Origin: Glycomyces terrestris
Lineage (GTDB): Bacteria > Actinomycetota > Actinomycetes > Mycobacteriales > Micromonosporaceae
NCBI RefSeq assembly: GCF_003933745.1
Contig: NZ_RSEB01000006.1
Span: forward strand, 124,001 to 188,000
DNA length: 64,000 bases
Direction: 5' to 3'
The notes beneath the pieces were generated by a model. It had not been told where the DNA came from. It saw only the letters and a program-made list of their open reading frames with translations, and searched no databases. This document shows positions 42,300 to 48,942 of the stretch, piece by piece. Position 1 is the first letter of the stretch, and every line of letters begins with the position of its first letter. The translations under genes and the position numbers were made by a program.

Positions 42300-42728
42300 A
42301 TGACGGACAGGACCGCGACCGCCGAAGGCGGGCCGCTCGCGAGCGACCACGGCAAGACCGTGATCGCCGACCAGGTGGTCGCCAAGATCGCCGGGATCGC
42401 CGCCCGCGAAGTCGAGGGCATCCACGAGCTCGGCGGCGCCGCCGGCCGCGCCGTGGGCGCGCTGCGCGAACGGATTCCCGGCTCGCGCAGCAACTACGGC
42501 CAGGGCGTCTCCGTGGAGGTCGGCGAACGTCAGGCCGCCGTGGACCTCGACGTCGTCGCCGAGTACGGCATCGCCATCGCCGACCTCGCGGCCGGCGTGC
42601 GCCGCAACGTGGTCGACGCGGTCGAGCGCATGACCGGCCTGGAGGTCACCGAGGTCAACATCGCCGTGCACGACGTGCACCTCGACGACCCCGACGCCGA
42701 ACCCGAGGGCGAACCGAGGGTCGAGTGA
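42300..42728 (+). CDS. Asp23/Gls24 family envelope stress protein, copy 1
   Basis: The 142-aa cytosolic protein contains a full Asp23/Gls24 domain (about residues 18-125: KTVIADQVVAKIAGIAAREVEGIHELGG, VSVEVGERQAAVDLDVVAEYGIAIADLAAGVRRNVVDAVERMTGLEVTEVNIAVHDVHL). In Gram-positives Asp23 proteins coat the inner face of the membrane through the anchor AmaP and respond to alkaline or wall stress. GGGGAGG is 6 nt before ATG 42300. First gene of a six-gene operon; overlaps the next by 4 bp. Confidence 0.93.
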   Translation: MTDRTATAEGGPLASDHGKTVIADQVVAKIAGIAAREVEGIHELGGAAGRAVGALRERIPGSRSNYGQGVSVEVGERQAAVDLDVVAEYGIAIADLAAGVRRNVVDAVERMTGLEVTEVNIAVHDVHLDDPDAEPEGEPRVE

Positions 42729-43255
42729 GCGCCGCCCAGGACTACGCCGCCGGCGTCGACGCGATCGCCGCCGTCGTGCTCGCCGTGCCCGGAGTCGCCG
42801 GCCTCCACGGCGGCGCCCGCGGCGAGGTCGCCGTCCTCCTGCCCGGCCGCCGCGTCCCGGGCCTGCGCCTGGACGACACCGCCTGCGAGGTGCACGTGGC
42901 CGTCCACTGGGGTACGGACATACCGAGGACCGCCGCCGCGATCCGCGCGGCGGTCGCACCGCTCGCCCCGGGCCGGCCCGTGGCCGTCACCGTCGAGGAC
43001 ATCGACCCCTGGAGCACTGCCGAGGACATCGACCTGCGGAGCACCGAGGAGGTCGATCGCAGCGGCACTGTCGAGGGCGTCGACATCGGTGGGACTGTCG
43101 AGGGCGTCGACATCGGAGCGGCCGCCGAAGACGTCGACCTCAGCGGCACGACCGAAGACGCCGGCTTCAGCGGCAGCGCCGAGGACGCCGACTTCGATGG
43201 CGCCGCGGGCCTCGCGACCGGTGCGGGCGGACCCGACCCGAGCAAAGGGGACTGA
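42725..43255 (+). CDS. Asp23-like protein with acidic nonapeptide-repeat tail
   Basis: The 176-aa protein has an N-terminal half (1-88; DAIAAVVLAVPGVAGLHGG, VPGLRLDDTACEVHVAVHWG) resembling a shortened Asp23 domain. The C-terminal half is eight imperfect 9-residue repeats (one of 8) at residues 89-159 with consensus T-x-E-D/G-x-D-x-x-G, strongly acidic. I know of no function for the tail; it could be a disordered interaction or spacing region. GTG start within the previous gene (4-bp overlap). The repeat DNA is 42989-43201. Confidence 0.75.
   Translation: MSAAQDYAAGVDAIAAVVLAVPGVAGLHGGARGEVAVLLPGRRVPGLRLDDTACEVHVAVHWGTDIPRTAAAIRAAVAPLAPGRPVAVTVEDIDPWSTAEDIDLRSTEEVDRSGTVEGVDIGGTVEGVDIGAAAEDVDLSGTTEDAGFSGSAEDADFDGAAGLATGAGGPDPSKGD
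42989..43201 (+). repeat. Degenerate 27-bp coding tandem repeat
   Basis: Eight in-frame copies of a roughly 27-bp unit encode the TxEDxDxxG nonapeptides. Two adjacent copies (TVEGVDIGG and TVEGVDIGA) are nearly identical, suggesting recent slippage. Confidence 0.7.
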
Positions 43256-43257
43256 CC

Positions 43258-43437
43258 ATGAAGGCTTCCTACGCCGGCCTGGTGGCCGGCCTGCTGCTGG
43301 CGCTGGCCGTCATCGGCGGCGGCTTCACCGGATTCCTCCTCGCCGTCATCCTCGGCGCGGTCGGCTTCGCCGTCGCGGGCCGGTTCAGCGGCGAGATCGA
43401 CGTGGTCGAGCGCTTCAGGGGCCGCCGTGACCGATGA
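43258..43437 (+). CDS. DUF2273-like small membrane protein
   Basis: This 59-aa ORF has two hydrophobic segments, about residues 5-20 (AGLVAGLLLALAVIGG) and 22-40 (FTGFLLAVILGAVGFAVA), followed by a charged tail. DUF2273 proteins are small integral membrane partners found in Asp23 operons. Its ATG is 2 bp after the previous stop, and the next gene starts inside it (11-bp overlap), so operon position supports it strongly. Probably helps tether Asp23 proteins at the membrane. Confidence 0.8.
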   Translation: MKASYAGLVAGLLLALAVIGGGFTGFLLAVILGAVGFAVAGRFSGEIDVVERFRGRRDR

Positions 43438-43795
43438 CGCCTTCGCCCTCGCCGACCTCCCCGGCTCCGGCGCCGACCGCCCGCCCGAGGAGCGCGGCGG
43501 CCTGCGCCTCTCCGACGCCGCCGTGGCGCACGTCCTCGAAGGCGCCGCCCGCGCCTGCGACGGCACCGCCGGGCCGAAGCGCCCGCGCGCCAAGGCCACC
43601 GTCAGGAACGGCCGCATCTGGGCCTCCCTCGACGTCGGTGTCACCTGGCCCGGCCCGGTCGCCGCGAACGCCCGCGAACTCACCCGCCGCGTCCGCGCCG
43701 AGACCGCCCGGATCACCGGCTACGACGTGGTCGCGATCGACGTCGCGGTCCATCTCGTCGACGCCCCCGAACGCGACCGGAGGCGGGTGCGATGA
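43427..43795 (+). CDS. Asp23/Gls24 family envelope stress protein, copy 2
   Basis: The 122-aa protein has an Asp23 domain with diverged N-terminus (LRLSDAAVAHVLEGAARACDG) and a good C-terminal half (GRIWASLDVGVTWPGPVAANARELTRRVRAETARITGYDVVAIDVAVHLV). It begins at GTG 43427 within the DUF2273 gene and overlaps the next by ATGA. It probably forms mixed membrane-associated assemblies with copy 1. Confidence 0.88.
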   Translation: MTDDAFALADLPGSGADRPPEERGGLRLSDAAVAHVLEGAARACDGTAGPKRPRAKATVRNGRIWASLDVGVTWPGPVAANARELTRRVRAETARITGYDVVAIDVAVHLVDAPERDRRRVR

Positions 43796-44313
43796 AGATC
43801 CGCGAACCCCGCCGCCGACCCGCCGCGGCCTGGCCCGCCGTCCTCGGCGCGGTCCTCCTCGCCGCGCTCGCGGTCCTCTTCGCCCAGCACACCGCGGCCG
43901 AGCGCGGCTGGACCGCGCAGCCCTCCTGGCTCCGCGAAGCCCTTGCGGCCCTGCACGACCGCGAACCGTCCGTCTGGGTGCTCGCCGCCGGCGTCGCCTC
44001 CGCCCTACTCGGCCTGTGGTTCCTCGTCGCCGCCTTCGTGCCCGCCCGCCGCAGCCACCTGTCCGCCGAAGGGCCAGGGGACCTGTGGATCTCGCCGCGC
44101 GCCGTCGAGGCCATGGCCGCGGACGCCGCCGAGCGCGCGCCCGGCGTCCTCCACGCCGCCACTGAGCTGCGGCGCCGCCGCCTCAAGGTGAAGGCCCTCC
44201 TCGCCCCCGGCCACGAAGCCGCCGTCGCCGACATCCTCGAATCGGTGGGGGACCGGCTCGCCGGCCTCGCCGACCTCGAAGTCGCCGTGCAGGCCAAGGA
44301 GGGCGGCCGATGA
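43792..44313 (+). CDS. DUF6286-type membrane protein of Asp23 operon
   Basis: The 173-aa protein has two transmembrane helices (about 14-31 and 62-83) and a C-terminal soluble domain (about 92-165; LWISPRAVEAMAADAAERAPGVLHAATELRRRRLKVKALLAPG) that is Asp23/AmaP-like in pattern. DUF6286 proteins sit beside AmaP in actinobacterial envelope-stress operons. Overlaps both neighbours by ATGA, showing tight coupling. Confidence 0.8.
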   Translation: MKIREPRRRPAAAWPAVLGAVLLAALAVLFAQHTAAERGWTAQPSWLREALAALHDREPSVWVLAAGVASALLGLWFLVAAFVPARRSHLSAEGPGDLWISPRAVEAMAADAAERAPGVLHAATELRRRRLKVKALLAPGHEAAVADILESVGDRLAGLADLEVAVQAKEGGR

Positions 44314-44873
44314 GACGACCCGCGATCGACCGGCCCGCCGGCGTCCTCCTCGGCCTGCTGCTCCTGGCCGCGGGCGCCGCCGTCGTGGACTGGCGCTTCG
44401 ACCTCGCCGGGGTCTGGGACCGCCTCGACCCGGACCGGGTCGACGCCGTCGTGGACGCCGACTGGTTCGCGTGGGCCGCCCTCGGCGCCGCCGCCGTCCT
44501 CGCCGTCCTGGCCCTGTGGTGGCTCCTCGCGCGGCTCCCGCGCCCGGCGGAGGGCCGCGTCGCCCTCGCCTCCTCCGGCGCGGACCGGATCGACCTCGAC
44601 GCCCGCTCGGTCGCCCCGCGCCTGCGCGCCGACCTCGAACGCCGCGCGCCCGTCGACCGCGTCACCAGTCGCCGCTTCGACGTGCGCGGCGGCCAGCTCA
44701 TCGAACTGCGGTCCCATGTCGACCCCCGCGCCGACGGCGAGTCGCTCCGCAACGCCGCGGCCGGCCTCGCCGACGAGGTCGCGGCCGCGTTCCCCGACGG
44801 CGAGGTCGCCGTCCGCGTCCTCGTCGACGGCCCGCGCCGCGAACGCGCCCGCAAGACCCCGCGCGTCCACTAG
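44310..44873 (+). CDS. amaP: AmaP-like alkaline shock response membrane anchor
   Basis: The 187-aa protein has two transmembrane helices (about 9-26 and 53-74) joined by a short loop, and a C-terminal cytosolic domain (about 85-172) with the RVDRVTSRRFDVRGGQLIELRSHVDPRADGESL pattern. AmaP anchors Asp23 to the membrane in Staphylococcus; the actinobacterial homologue presumably does the same. Last gene of the operon; its stop overlaps the convergent oxidoreductase stop by 4 bp. Confidence 0.82.
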   Translation: MRRPAIDRPAGVLLGLLLLAAGAAVVDWRFDLAGVWDRLDPDRVDAVVDADWFAWAALGAAAVLAVLALWWLLARLPRPAEGRVALASSGADRIDLDARSVAPRLRADLERRAPVDRVTSRRFDVRGGQLIELRSHVDPRADGESLRNAAAGLADEVAAAFPDGEVAVRVLVDGPRRERARKTPRVH

Positions 44874-45478
44874 AGCAGCGCGTCGACCGCCTCGTCCGCC
44901 TTCGCGAACAGCTCCCGGTAGTGCCGGTCCCGCTCGGCCCCGGCGAGCCCCTGCGCCTCCGAGTCGTACAGCGCGACCGCGGCCGCGTCAGGGATGCCGC
45001 AGTACGCCGAGATCCCGACCCGCAGCGGCCCGTCGAGGAACGCCCGCGTCAGCGCCGAGTTCGGGTCGTCCTCCGCCAGCCCGGCGAGCGCGATCCACAG
45101 CATCCGCTTGCCCGCCATCGGCGACCGGCTGCGCCCGTACGCGAGCCCGTAGTTCCACACCCGGTCGATCCAGCCCTTGAGGAGCGCCGGCAGCCCGTAC
45201 CACCACACCGGGAACACCGGGACGATCACGTCCGCGGCGTGCACGCGCGCGATGTGCTCGTGCACCTCTTCGCTGTACCGCTTGTCGCGGTTCCCGTAGT
45301 CGGGCTCGTCCGCGGTGTTCCCTCGCGGATCGAAGCCGGCCTCGTGCAGGTCGAGCACGTCGACGCGGTAGCCGCCGGCGGCGAGGCGCTTCGCGGCCCG
45401 CTCGGCGACGGCGGCGGTCAGCGAGTCGGACCGGTGGTGGCCGACGACGACGAGTGCGGTGGGTTCGGTTTCGCTCAT
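44870..45478 (-). CDS. NAD(P)H-quinone oxidoreductase/flavodoxin-fold reductase
   Basis: The 202-aa protein has the flavodoxin-like NQO1/MdaB/YwrO pattern: VVVGHHRSDSLTAAVAERA at the start, ADVIVPVFPVWWYGLPALLKGWIDRVWNYGLAYG in the middle (FMN-contacting PVWWYGLPA). FAD or FMN cofactor, two-electron quinone or electrophile reduction. ATG 45478 has no Shine-Dalgarno but a TGTACT hexamer 6 nt upstream. It is divergent from an AraC regulator across 80 bp, and is its probable target. Confidence 0.9.
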   Translation of the reverse strand: MSETEPTALVVVGHHRSDSLTAAVAERAAKRLAAGGYRVDVLDLHEAGFDPRGNTADEPDYGNRDKRYSEEVHEHIARVHAADVIVPVFPVWWYGLPALLKGWIDRVWNYGLAYGRSRSPMAGKRMLWIALAGLAEDDPNSALTRAFLDGPLRVGISAYCGIPDAAAVALYDSEAQGLAGAERDRHYRELFAKADEAVDALL

Positions 45479-45558
45479 GCCGCAAGTACACCCGACCCTG
45501 CGCAGACGTGCCATGGTCGAAACCGGGGGATACCTTCGCGAGCGTCTACGATGGGGCC

Positions 45559-46467
45559 ATGGACCCACTGAGCGACATGCTCCGCGGCATCCGCGCCGAA
45601 CGCGCCTCCGTCACCCGCGCCGCCCTCGAACCGGCCTGGCGCATCGGATTCCCCGACCGGGCGCCGCTCACCCTCATCACCGTCGTCCACGGCGGCGGCC
45701 GCCTCGTCCTCGCCGACGGCGAGGAGCACCCGCTCGGGCCCGGCTCGACCGCGCTCGTGCGCGACACCGAGCCGTTCCACCTCGTCGACCGCGACGCCGC
45801 TCCCGGCGCGAGCGGCCCCGCCTACCAGGTCTCGTGCTTCGACCCCGACGCCGAGTGCGAACCCAAGCGCGACCCGCACGGCCCCACCGCGCTCGTCGTC
45901 GGCGCCTACCGCGACCTGCGGCCCCGCCACGAACGCCTCCTGCGGACCCTCCCGAAGGCCCTCGTCCTCGACGAGAACCCCGCGGACGTGCTGTGGCTCA
46001 AGGCCCTCGACGACGCGCTGGCCCGCAGCCGCCGCCCCGGCGGCGGGTCCCTCGTGGACCGCGTCCTCGACTGGGGCCTCGTCTGCACGCTCAGCTGCTG
46101 GTTCGACCTCCAGGGCGCCGAGGCGCCCGCCTGGTACCGCGGCGTGCTCGACCCGGTGACCGGCCCCGCGATCGAGGCCATGCACGGCGACCCGGCGGCC
46201 CGCTGGACCGTGGAGGCCCTCGCCGCCGAGGCCGGCGTCTCCCGCGCCCACTTCGCCAAGCGCTTCACCGCGGTCATGGGCCGCCCGCCGCTGGCCTACC
46301 TCGCCGAATGGCGCATGTCGCTCGCCGAGGACCTCCTCGCCGACCCCGAGCTCCCGGTGGCGGCCGTGGCCCGCACGGTCGGGTACGCCGACCCGTTCGC
46401 GTTCAGCACCGCGTTCAAGCGCACGCAGGGCATGAGCCCCAGGGCGTTCCGCGACGCCTACGCCTGA
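45559..46467 (+). CDS. AraC family transcriptional regulator (cupin type)
   Basis: The 302-aa protein has an N-terminal AraC_binding-type cupin (about 1-170; LITVVHGGGRLVLADGEEHPLGPGSTALV) and two HTH motifs at about 205-300 (WTVEALAAEAGVSRAHFAKRFTAVMGRPPLAYLAEWRMSLAEDLL, PVAAVARTVGYADPFAFSTAFKRTQGMSPRAFR). ATG 45559 is preceded by TACGAT at 6 nt, so it is likely leaderless. Families of this build often sense electrophiles and control adjacent oxidoreductases. Confidence 0.92.
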   Translation: MDPLSDMLRGIRAERASVTRAALEPAWRIGFPDRAPLTLITVVHGGGRLVLADGEEHPLGPGSTALVRDTEPFHLVDRDAAPGASGPAYQVSCFDPDAECEPKRDPHGPTALVVGAYRDLRPRHERLLRTLPKALVLDENPADVLWLKALDDALARSRRPGGGSLVDRVLDWGLVCTLSCWFDLQGAEAPAWYRGVLDPVTGPAIEAMHGDPAARWTVEALAAEAGVSRAHFAKRFTAVMGRPPLAYLAEWRMSLAEDLLADPELPVAAVARTVGYADPFAFSTAFKRTQGMSPRAFRDAYA

Positions 46468-47099
46468 CCGTCCTCCAGGAAGCGCTCGCGTTCGGCCCGC
46501 CAGTTCGCCAGGTACGGCTTCGCGGCGTCGGCCGCGTGCGCCAGGCGCACCGCCCGCGCCGACTCGGCCAGCGCCTCGCCCGCGCCCTCGTCGGCCCGCC
46601 ACCCGTACGGGTAGGCCGAGGTGGTGCGGTAGTGGTCCATCCACATGAGCACCAGGTCGCCCTCGTGCTCCAGGGACGCCCACGGCCGCCGCGAGCCGCG
46701 CTCGTGCCGCTCGACCTCCCAGCCGCCCCCGGCCCGGGGGACCGCGGTGAAGTCGGGGTCGAACTCCCAGTTCCAGACCCCTTCGAGCTCGCGCGGTCCG
46801 AAGCGCTCGCGCGCCGCCAGGACCGCCGCGAGCGCGGCCGGCGTCCACGGCGCCGGGAAGAACGTCGCGAGGGCGACCGTCAGCTCCAGCGGCGACAGGT
46901 CCGGGCCCTGTCCCTGCCGGGCGAGCGTCTCGGAGAGGACCTTCGCCGCGAGCGAGGGCCCGCCGTCGTCGACGAGGGCCACGTGCAGTTGCAGGGCCCT
47001 GGTGAAGCGCACGTGCTCGTCTGGTGTCGCGAAGGGCGGCAGCGGGATCGTGTCGACCACGGGGCGGCCCCACGGGACCGAGGCGTCAGGATTGCTCAC
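46458..47099 (-). CDS. Conserved hypothetical protein
   Basis: The 213-aa protein has no recognised domain, signal or membrane helix. It is rich in Trp (WNWEFDPDF, WMDHYRTTSAYPYGW). The start is uncertain: GTG 47099 is preceded by CACAAT at 7 nt (leaderless), while an in-frame GTG at 47129 would add 10 residues. The stop overlaps the convergent AraC gene end by 10 bp. Confidence 0.65.
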   Translation of the reverse strand: MSNPDASVPWGRPVVDTIPLPPFATPDEHVRFTRALQLHVALVDDGGPSLAAKVLSETLARQGQGPDLSPLELTVALATFFPAPWTPAALAAVLAARERFGPRELEGVWNWEFDPDFTAVPRAGGGWEVERHERGSRRPWASLEHEGDLVLMWMDHYRTTSAYPYGWRADEGAGEALAESARAVRLAHAADAAKPYLANWRAERERFLEDGQA

Positions 47100-47135
47100 A
47101 CCCCCGATTGTGCCCGGCCCCTCCGACACGAAACG

Positions 47136-47789
47136 TCAGTCGCGGGCGGCGAGGGTCGCGATGCAGGCCTCGTTGCCCTCCGGGTCGGCCACGACCCACC
47201 ACTCAGGCGAGCGGTCCCGCACGAGCGTGCCGCCCGCGGCGAGCGCCGCCGCGAGCCGGGCCTCGACCTGCTCCTCGGGCAGGAACACGTCCACATGGAG
47301 GCGGTTGCGCTGCGGCCGCGGCGCGTCCATCTCCTGGAACCAGAAGGACGCGTTGCGCCCCTGCGGGTCGACCAGGTCCTCGCCGCCGCGCTCGTCGTAG
47401 CCGAGCACCGCCTTCCAGAACCGGATCACCGGCGGGTGCGACAGCGCGTCGACGCTGACCTGGACGGATTGGAGCCGCGAGGGGTTCGGCTCCAGTCCCC
47501 TCCCAGCCGCGAGGGCCGAGATCTCCCGCGCCAGTGCGACCTCAGCGGTCGTGAGGCCCCAGAAGTCCGGCTCCACCGCGACGAGCCGGACCGTCACCCC
47601 CTCGTGGCGCAGGTCGATGTCGGGCCGGTGCGGCCCGACGCCCGGCAGGGCCCCGACCGCGGCGGCGAACGCGGCGCCCTCCGCCAGCGACGCGGTCGCG
47701 AAGAACGCGCACGCGCCGTCGCCGAGCACCCGCCAATCGCCGGCGCCCTCGGCTGAGCGGAAGCCCTTGGGGCTGACCCTGTCGTCCAT
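47136..47789 (-). CDS. Pterin-4a-carbinolamine dehydratase-like / VOC (glyoxalase) fusion
   Basis: The 217-aa protein joins two domains. Residues about 12-100 follow the pterin dehydratase pattern (FFATASLAEGAAFAAAVGALPGVGPHRPDIDLRHEGVTVRLVAVEPDFWGLTTAEVALAREISALA). The catalytic H-H-P is H-R-P and the second active-site His is missing, so this part may be a binding fold only. Residues about 110-215 form one VOC module (VQVSVDALSHPPVIRFWKAVLGY, RLHVDVFLPEEQVEARL, WVVADPEGNEACI). ATG 47789 has TACGGT 6 nt upstream. Function unknown; perhaps resistance- or cofactor-related. Confidence 0.82.
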   Translation of the reverse strand: MDDRVSPKGFRSAEGAGDWRVLGDGACAFFATASLAEGAAFAAAVGALPGVGPHRPDIDLRHEGVTVRLVAVEPDFWGLTTAEVALAREISALAAGRGLEPNPSRLQSVQVSVDALSHPPVIRFWKAVLGYDERGGEDLVDPQGRNASFWFQEMDAPRPQRNRLHVDVFLPEEQVEARLAAALAAGGTLVRDRSPEWWVVADPEGNEACIATLAARD

Positions 47790-47937
47790 GCGGCCACCGT
47801 AACCCCGGGGTCCGACAACCCCGGCCGGCGACGCCGTGCGGCGGTATTGCCGGACAGTGCCGCCCTCGCCAACGGCGCGCTCCGCGCCCGGGCGCGCGTT
47901 AGGGTGGGGACCGTTGCCCAAGAGAAAGGGGTTTCAC

Positions 47938-48942
47938 GTGAGCATCAGCGTGCTGTTCATCGGCGGAACCGGTCGGATCTCCACCTCCTGCGTGCGCGAG
48001 GCCCTCGCCCAGGGCCTCGACGTCACCGTCCTCAACCGCGGCCGCACCAGCGAGCGCGCCGTCCCCGAAGGCGCCGAGGTCCTCACCGCCGACGCGGGCG
48101 ACCCCGCCGCCGTCCGCGCCGTCCTCGGCGACCGGACCTTCGACGCCGTCGTCAACTGGGTCGTGTTCACCCCCGAGCAGGTCCGCCGCGACATCGAGCT
48201 GTTCGCCGGCCGCACCGGCCAGTACCTGTTCATCTCGTCCGCCTCGGCCTACCAGACCCCGCCCACGCACCTGCCCGTCACCGAGTCCACGCCGCTGCGC
48301 AACCCGTTCTGGCAGTACTCGCGCGACAAGATCGAGTGCGAGGACATCCTCACCGCCGCCTACCGCGAGGACGCCTTCCCCGCCACCATCGTGCGGCCCT
48401 CCCACACCTACGACGAGACCCTGCTGCCCTTCGACGGCGGCTGGACCGTCGTCGAGCGCATGCGCGCCGGCAAGCCCGTCGTCGTCCACGGCGACGGCAC
48501 CTCACTGTGGACCATCACCCACGCCCGCGACTTCGCCGTCGGCTTCACCGGCCTCCTCGGCAAGGAGGCCGCGATCGGCGAGGCGTTCCACATCACCGGC
48601 GACGAGGCCCCCACCTGGAACCAGATCTTCCTCCACGTCGCCGCCGCCGCGGGCGTCCCGGACCCGAAGCTCGTCCACGTCCCCTCAGACGCGATCGCCG
48701 CCGCCGACCCCGACTGGGGCCCGGGCCTCCTCGGCGACAAGGCCCACTCGATGGTCTTCGACAACAGCAAGATCAAGGCGCTCGTGCCCGAGTTCGGGCG
48801 CCGCACCACGCCCTACAAGCTGGGCGCGCGCGAGGTGGTCGCCTGGTACGACGCCCACCCCGAGCACCAGGTCGTCGACGCGCAGCGCGACAAGGTCATG
48901 GACTGGCTCGCCGACCGCTACGCCCCGCGCCCGATCGCGTAA
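47938..48942 (+). CDS. NAD-dependent epimerase/dehydratase (extended SDR)
   Basis: The 334-aa protein has an N-terminal GGTGRIS nucleotide loop (9-15), VLNRG after strand beta-2, and active-site Y127-S-R-D-K131. The extended substrate domain includes TIVRPSHTYDETLLPFDGGWTVVERMRAGKPVVVHGDG. Substrate probably a nucleotide sugar or related alcohol. GTG 47938 has AAGGGG about 7 nt upstream. The last 258 bp are overlapped on the other strand by the extended 3' end of the serine hydrolase gene; its TAA stop is read there as TTA. Confidence 0.9.
   Translation: MSISVLFIGGTGRISTSCVREALAQGLDVTVLNRGRTSERAVPEGAEVLTADAGDPAAVRAVLGDRTFDAVVNWVVFTPEQVRRDIELFAGRTGQYLFISSASAYQTPPTHLPVTESTPLRNPFWQYSRDKIECEDILTAAYREDAFPATIVRPSHTYDETLLPFDGGWTVVERMRAGKPVVVHGDGTSLWTITHARDFAVGFTGLLGKEAAIGEAFHITGDEAPTWNQIFLHVAAAAGVPDPKLVHVPSDAIAAADPDWGPGLLGDKAHSMVFDNSKIKALVPEFGRRTTPYKLGAREVVAWYDAHPEHQVVDAQRDKVMDWLADRYAPRPIA

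Noticed and set aside
42989-43201. Tandem repeat as a pentapeptide-repeat or RTX (GGxGxDxxx) calcium-binding domain
   Set aside because: The period is 9 like RTX, but the consensus is TxEDxDxxG without the GGxG core or a secretion signal, so it does not match either family.
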